Source of the DNA: a bacterium
Lineage (GTDB): Bacteria > Patescibacteriota > Minisyncoccia > Phycocordibacterales > UBA9973
Length of the DNA: 8,647 nucleotides
Assembly (NCBI GenBank): GCA_021813175.1
Contig: JAKALJ010000009.1
Location: 4,129 to 12,775 of the forward strand
Reading direction: 5' to 3'
Part shown: positions 5,559 through 8,647 of the stretch, piece by piece
How the letters are laid out: each line of letters starts with the position of its first letter
How positions within the stretch are numbered: the first letter of the stretch is position 1
Made by a program: the position numbers and the translations under genes
Notes under the pieces: generated by a model
The model's database searches: none
What the model saw: only the letters and a program-made list of their open reading frames with translations
Told to the model about the DNA's origin: nothing

Positions 5559-6422
5559 TTATCTAAACCTGTAATACACCCGGTTTCCGTAGCGCAGGTC
5601 TATGTATTCCAGGGAAGAATACTTTTTTTGAAAATCCGAACGCAGTGGTTCAGTGGAAAGAGCCGTATGTAAATTTTCGGCAAGGATATTAAAGTCTCCA
5701 TTTGCATTAAAAATTACCGCTGGCGGCAAAGGTGAGGAATTCGACGAAGATAAGAAAAATTCCATATTGCCCGCATCCATTCCTTGCAAAGCAAAAGGTC
5801 TTAAACCGATTTCTTCAAGAGTTTTCTTAAATAAAATTATCTTGTTAAAGATTCCGGACAAATACTCCATGCCGGCCGGATTGCTTTCCTCTCCGGCTAA
5901 TTTTCCATAAAATTTGAAATAGACATTGCCCGAGAAAAAGGGAGCCTCCTCAAAAATATAACCCGTGTCGTCTAAAAAATAGCACGGTTCCTTGGCGCTC
6001 CTCTTATACTCTTCCCCGCACCACAAATAAGACGCCTTGCGGGGGGTGAGAGACACCAAAAGAGCCCTGTCTTTGGAAATCCGGAGGGAAATATCCTTGA
6101 ACATTTTGAATTCTCCCGAGAGTTTTTTCAGTATGCTCCGAGACGGATAAAGCAGAAAATTTTTCTTGGGGAAAAAGAAAAGGTAATTGCCGGAGATTTC
6201 CTTTTCTACTGATTGCTTTATCTTTTCTGTCTCCGCTCCGGCCGCCTCTGAAACCTTCACTGTTTGAATGTTTAGTTTCTGCCAACCGAATAAAAAAACC
6301 GTGCCGGTAAAAATTCCAGCCGAGAGCAAAAAAGAAAATAAAATTTTCTGACCAAGGATTTTCCTTTTCTTTTTTTTGATTTGCCTGATGCCCGGTGAAT
6401 TGCGAAAGTCCCGCCTTTTCAT
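5559..6422 (-). CDS. ftsQ: FtsQ/DivIB-like cell division protein
   Basis: A single-pass membrane protein of the divisome; in model bacteria it links FtsB/FtsL to septal peptidoglycan synthesis. Its 287 residues follow the family plan: a basic cytoplasmic tail (KKKKRK at 16-21), one transmembrane helix (about 27-46), a POTRA-like region beginning LNIQTVKV (50-57) and reaching TPRKASYLW (126-134), then the FLDDTGYIFEEAP segment (149-161) and the C-terminal strand signature LEYIDLRYGNRVYYRF (271-286). The last two motifs are the best evidence. Overall identity to model FtsQ is likely low. Two extracytoplasmic cysteines (C135, C147) could form a disulfide. The ATG lies 2 nt after the serS stop with a weak AGG 6 nt upstream, so it depends on serS transcription and probably on coupling. 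It is separated from the usual mur/ftsA/ftsZ neighbours. Confidence 0.82.
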   Translation of the reverse strand: MKRRDFRNSPGIRQIKKKKRKILGQKILFSFLLSAGIFTGTVFLFGWQKLNIQTVKVSEAAGAETEKIKQSVEKEISGNYLFFFPKKNFLLYPSRSILKKLSGEFKMFKDISLRISKDRALLVSLTPRKASYLWCGEEYKRSAKEPCYFLDDTGYIFEEAPFFSGNVYFKFYGKLAGEESNPAGMEYLSGIFNKIILFKKTLEEIGLRPFALQGMDAGNMEFFLSSSNSSPLPPAVIFNANGDFNILAENLHTALSTEPLRSDFQKKYSSLEYIDLRYGNRVYYRFR

Positions 6423-6424
6423 TT

Positions 6425-7708
6425 TTAACCTAAATTTTCCGGCTTTTCGATATATTCCTTTCCTCCCATAAACCTGCGGAGAACCTGCGGAATACGCACT
6501 CGGCCGTCCTCCTCTTGATAATTTTCAAGAATAGCCGCCGGCAGGCGCGAAGTGGCTACCGCGGTGTTGTTCAGGGAATGGGCATATTTGTTTTTGCCAT
6601 CCGCGTCCTTGTACCGGATATTCAACCGACGAGTTTGAAAATCGTGAAAGTAGGAAGAAGAGTGAGTCTCCCGGTATTTTCCTTCAGAGGGCATCCAGGC
6701 CTCTATATCATATTTTTTCACTTGGCCGAGACCCAAGTCTCCCCCGCAATTTGCCACCACCCGATAAGGAATACCGAGTTCTTGCATTAGATGCTCTACA
6801 TGAGCGGTGATTTCTTCATGCAGCTTGACCGAAAGCTCATGACTTGCTTCGCACAATATAACTTGCTCCAGCTTAAAAAATTCATGCACTCGGATAATGC
6901 CTCTTATATCTTTGCCATGCGCTCCCGCTTCCCGCCGAAAACACGGAGAAAAAGCAATAAACTTTTTGGGCAATTGGTCCTTGGTCAAGATTTCTCCGGA
7001 GTAATAGGACATCATGGCAACCTCAGCAGTGCCCGCGAGATACTCCCCGTCTTGAGTCCTATACAAATCCGCCTCGCCTTGAGGTAAATAACCAGTGCCC
7101 AAGAGAGCTTCCTTGCGCAAAAGAGAAGGCACGATCATGGGGATATATCCTTCTTTAAGAAAATAGTCCAGAAAATATTGCCATAGAGCGAAGAAAAGCA
7201 GGACCCCGTCATTTTTCATAAAATATCCGCGAAAGCCGGATACTTTTGCTCCCCTTTCCAAATCGCCGATATCCAAATCTTCCAAAATTTGCACATGATT
7301 TTTGGGAGTAAAACTAAAGTTCGGTTTTTCTCCGAAGTTTCGTACTTCAACGTTTTCCGCGTCGCTTTCCCCCTCCGGAGTGGAAATATCCGGAACATTC
7401 GGTACCGCAAGCATTAATTCACGCCACTTCTCTAATATATCCCTTAATTTTGTCTCCTTTGTTCTTATGCTTTCCTTCACCGCGCGCATTTCTTCAATCA
7501 ATTCCACCTTCAAGGCGGAATCCTGGCTTTGGGCGATGCCTCTTGACACTCTGTTTACCTGACTGCGGAGATCTTCAATTTCTTTTAGAATTTTCAGACG
7601 CTCATCATCAAGAGATAATAGTTTATCCAGGTCAACGGCCAAATGTTTTTTCTTTGCTCCTTGGGCTACAATTTCTTTATTTTCCCTGATGAATTTTATA
7701 TCAAGCAT
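6425..7708 (-). CDS. serS: Seryl-tRNA synthetase
   Basis: Class II synthetase that charges tRNA-Ser with serine; cytoplasmic homodimer. The 427-aa length is normal. Residues about 27-105 form the long antiparallel coiled coil that grips the tRNA-Ser variable arm. The catalytic core shows motif 1 around IPMIVPSLL (189-197), GTAEV (226-230, serine pocket), motif 2 FRREAGAHGKDIRG (257-270) with RVHEFFKLEQV (273-283), ETHSSS (347-352) and motif 3 with its Arg in TSRLPAAILENYQ (386-398). The longest ORF begins at a TTG (7723), but MLDIKFIREN starting at ATG 7708 is the canonical family N-terminus. A perfect TATAAT lies 6 nt upstream of that ATG, inside the would-be extension. The mRNA is therefore predicted leaderless. 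ftsQ follows after 2 nt, and dprA diverges upstream. Confidence 0.97.
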   Translation of the reverse strand: MLDIKFIRENKEIVAQGAKKKHLAVDLDKLLSLDDERLKILKEIEDLRSQVNRVSRGIAQSQDSALKVELIEEMRAVKESIRTKETKLRDILEKWRELMLAVPNVPDISTPEGESDAENVEVRNFGEKPNFSFTPKNHVQILEDLDIGDLERGAKVSGFRGYFMKNDGVLLFFALWQYFLDYFLKEGYIPMIVPSLLRKEALLGTGYLPQGEADLYRTQDGEYLAGTAEVAMMSYYSGEILTKDQLPKKFIAFSPCFRREAGAHGKDIRGIIRVHEFFKLEQVILCEASHELSVKLHEEITAHVEHLMQELGIPYRVVANCGGDLGLGQVKKYDIEAWMPSEGKYRETHSSSYFHDFQTRRLNIRYKDADGKNKYAHSLNNTAVATSRLPAAILENYQEEDGRVRIPQVLRRFMGGKEYIEKPENLG

Positions 7709-7714
7709 TCTAGG

Positions 7715-7720
7715 ATTATA
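7715..7720 (-). promoter_or_regulatory. -10 box of serS-ftsQ, predicted leaderless
   Basis: A perfect minus-strand TATAAT is followed by six bases and the serS ATG at 7708, placing the predicted transcription start on the start codon. A weak -35 (TTGGTA with a short 15-nt spacer) is the best available. The -10 box is 13 nt from the opposing dprA -10 box, so the two polymerase sites overlap. Confidence 0.7.
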
Positions 7721-7730
7721 CAATAATCAG

Positions 7731-7739
7731 TGCTATAAT
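7731..7739 (+). promoter_or_regulatory. Extended -10 promoter of dprA
   Basis: TGCTATAAT is a perfect extended -10 element (TG, one base, TATAAT). No good -35 is visible. Transcription should begin near 7746, giving a leader of about 29 nt. That leader has no Shine-Dalgarno site and contains a small hairpin (GGCG, 5-nt loop, CGCC, at 7750-7762) ending 12 nt before the ATG. The hairpin is short, and any role in translation control is speculative. Confidence 0.65.
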
Positions 7740-7774
7740 ACCAATATCAGGCGCAAGACGCCGCAACTATCTTA

Positions 7775-8647
7775 ATGGATATAGAAATAAGGAAACTTCA
7801 AAGAAAAGAGTTTCCGGCGGCTTTGTTGCAAATTCCGGCGCCCCCGGCGAATCTATGGATAAGAGGAAAACTGCCAAGCCCGGTTCCCGGGCAGGTATAT
7901 TTGTGTGTGGTCGGCTCCCGTCTCTCTACTTCCTATGGACGAGAAGCGTGTCGGAAGATTATATCCGGACTTTCGGGATATCCTATTGTTATTGTGTCCG
8001 GCTTCGCTATAGGGATCGACGCATACGCTCATAAGTGCGCCCTAGAAGCCGGCCTTCCCACTGTCGCTTTCCCGGGTTCAGGACTTTCCGATGAAGTCCT
8101 GTATCCCAAAAACAACACTCGCCTGAAGGAAGAGATTCTGAAAGCCGGCGGATATTTTCTTTCGGAACATGAGCCGGATTTCTTGGCTACTCAATGGAGT
8201 TTTCCTGAAAGGAACCGCTTGATGGCGGCAATGGCCAAGGCGACTTTGGTTATTGAGGCCGCGGAAAGGTCGGGAACATTGATAACCGCCCGACTCACTC
8301 TTGAATACAATAGAGATCTTTTGGCAGTGCCCGGACCGATTTTTTCTCCTGCCTATGCCGGCACCAATAAATTGCTCCGCCAGGGAGCGGGAGCCATAAC
8401 CTGCGCGGAAGATCTTTTGGAGGCCCTTGGTTTCGAACGGCCGGGAGAAGATGAAAAAAGAGAAAAAATTTTAGCGGATTTGTCTCCGGAGGAAAAAGTT
8501 GTGGTAGAAATCCTCCGCGAACCCTTGTCTCGAGATGAGCTTATTAGGCGTTTAAATCTGGGTGTCTCCCGGGCCAATATTCTCCTTTCCACCATGGAAA
8601 TCAGAGAGATAATAACAGAGGAGATGGGGGAAATCCGTTTGCGCTAA
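7775..8647 (+). CDS. dprA: DNA-processing protein DprA
   Basis: Binds incoming single-stranded DNA in natural transformation and loads RecA. The 290-aa protein consists of the Rossmann-like core (about 40-215) followed by a C-terminal winged-helix domain (about 235-290); the N-terminal SAM/HhH extension of longer DprAs is absent. Diagnostic stretches are VVGSR (45-49), SGFAIGIDAYAH (75-86), YPKNNTRL (110-117), LSEHEP (129-134), FPERNRLMAAM (143-153), VIEAAERSGTLITA (159-172), LAVPGP (183-188) and GTNKLLRQGA (196-205). It starts at ATG 7775; no in-frame start lies between it and its promoter, and there is no Shine-Dalgarno site. It is the only plus-strand gene. In many bacteria topA follows dprA, but the window ends at this stop codon. 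The protein is complete and intact, so DNA uptake or recombination is plausible, although com genes are not visible here. Confidence 0.96.
   Translation: MDIEIRKLQRKEFPAALLQIPAPPANLWIRGKLPSPVPGQVYLCVVGSRLSTSYGREACRKIISGLSGYPIVIVSGFAIGIDAYAHKCALEAGLPTVAFPGSGLSDEVLYPKNNTRLKEEILKAGGYFLSEHEPDFLATQWSFPERNRLMAAMAKATLVIEAAERSGTLITARLTLEYNRDLLAVPGPIFSPAYAGTNKLLRQGAGAITCAEDLLEALGFERPGEDEKREKILADLSPEEKVVVEILREPLSRDELIRRLNLGVSRANILLSTMEIREIITEEMGEIRLR

Noticed and set aside
7709..7723. Longer serS start at TTG 7723
   Set aside because: The extension would translate the -10 box itself, and MLDIKF from ATG 7708 is the canonical N-terminus of the family.
92..8647. Alternative genetic code (UGA as Gly)
   Set aside because: All nine proteins are full length under the standard code with no in-frame TGA needing read-through.

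Overview
The window reads as a compact bacterial chromosome segment, most likely from the Candidate Phyla Radiation (Patescibacteria, Parcubacteria-like). That placement is inferred from gene style: very tight spacing, a short DnaX without its zinc module, a shortened glucose-6-phosphate dehydrogenase, a DprA without an N-terminal extension, few Shine-Dalgarno sites, and full-length genes under the standard code. No 16S rRNA or other direct marker is present.

Layout. Eight of the nine protein genes are on the minus strand; dprA is on the plus strand at the right end. In minus-strand transcription order, from right to left: serS (seryl-tRNA synthetase) and ftsQ (division protein) are 2 nt apart. 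Next is a 177-bp palindromic element, then dus (tRNA-dihydrouridine synthase) and dnaX (clamp-loader ATPase), 7 nt apart. After that come tRNA-Gln(UUG), a 112-aa protein of unknown function overlapping a yjdF-like (DUF2238) membrane protein at TAATG, and finally pgl and zwf, overlapping by 14 nt. dprA diverges from serS. The first 91 bases, downstream of zwf, are AT-rich and hold no gene or convincing terminator.

How the genes work together. zwf and pgl encode the first two steps of the oxidative pentose phosphate pathway (glucose-6-phosphate to 6-phosphogluconate, yielding NAD(P)H); gnd is not in the window. serS, dus and tRNA-Gln serve translation, dnaX serves replication, ftsQ serves division, and dprA serves single-strand DNA handling in natural transformation.

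Most notable signals. (1) The box TATAAT lies exactly 6 nt upstream of the best ATG of pgl, dnaX and serS, which predicts leaderless mRNAs and moves the dnaX and serS starts inward from the longest ORF. Two of these boxes overlap or abut the upstream gene's stop codon. (2) The serS and dprA promoters interlock head to head. (3) A nested palindrome between ftsQ and dus looks like a mobile or REP/MITE-type element and may supply both a terminator and part of the dus promoter. I see no defence system, CRISPR array, insertion sequence or phage gene. The only genes without a known role are the 112-aa protein and its membrane-protein partner.
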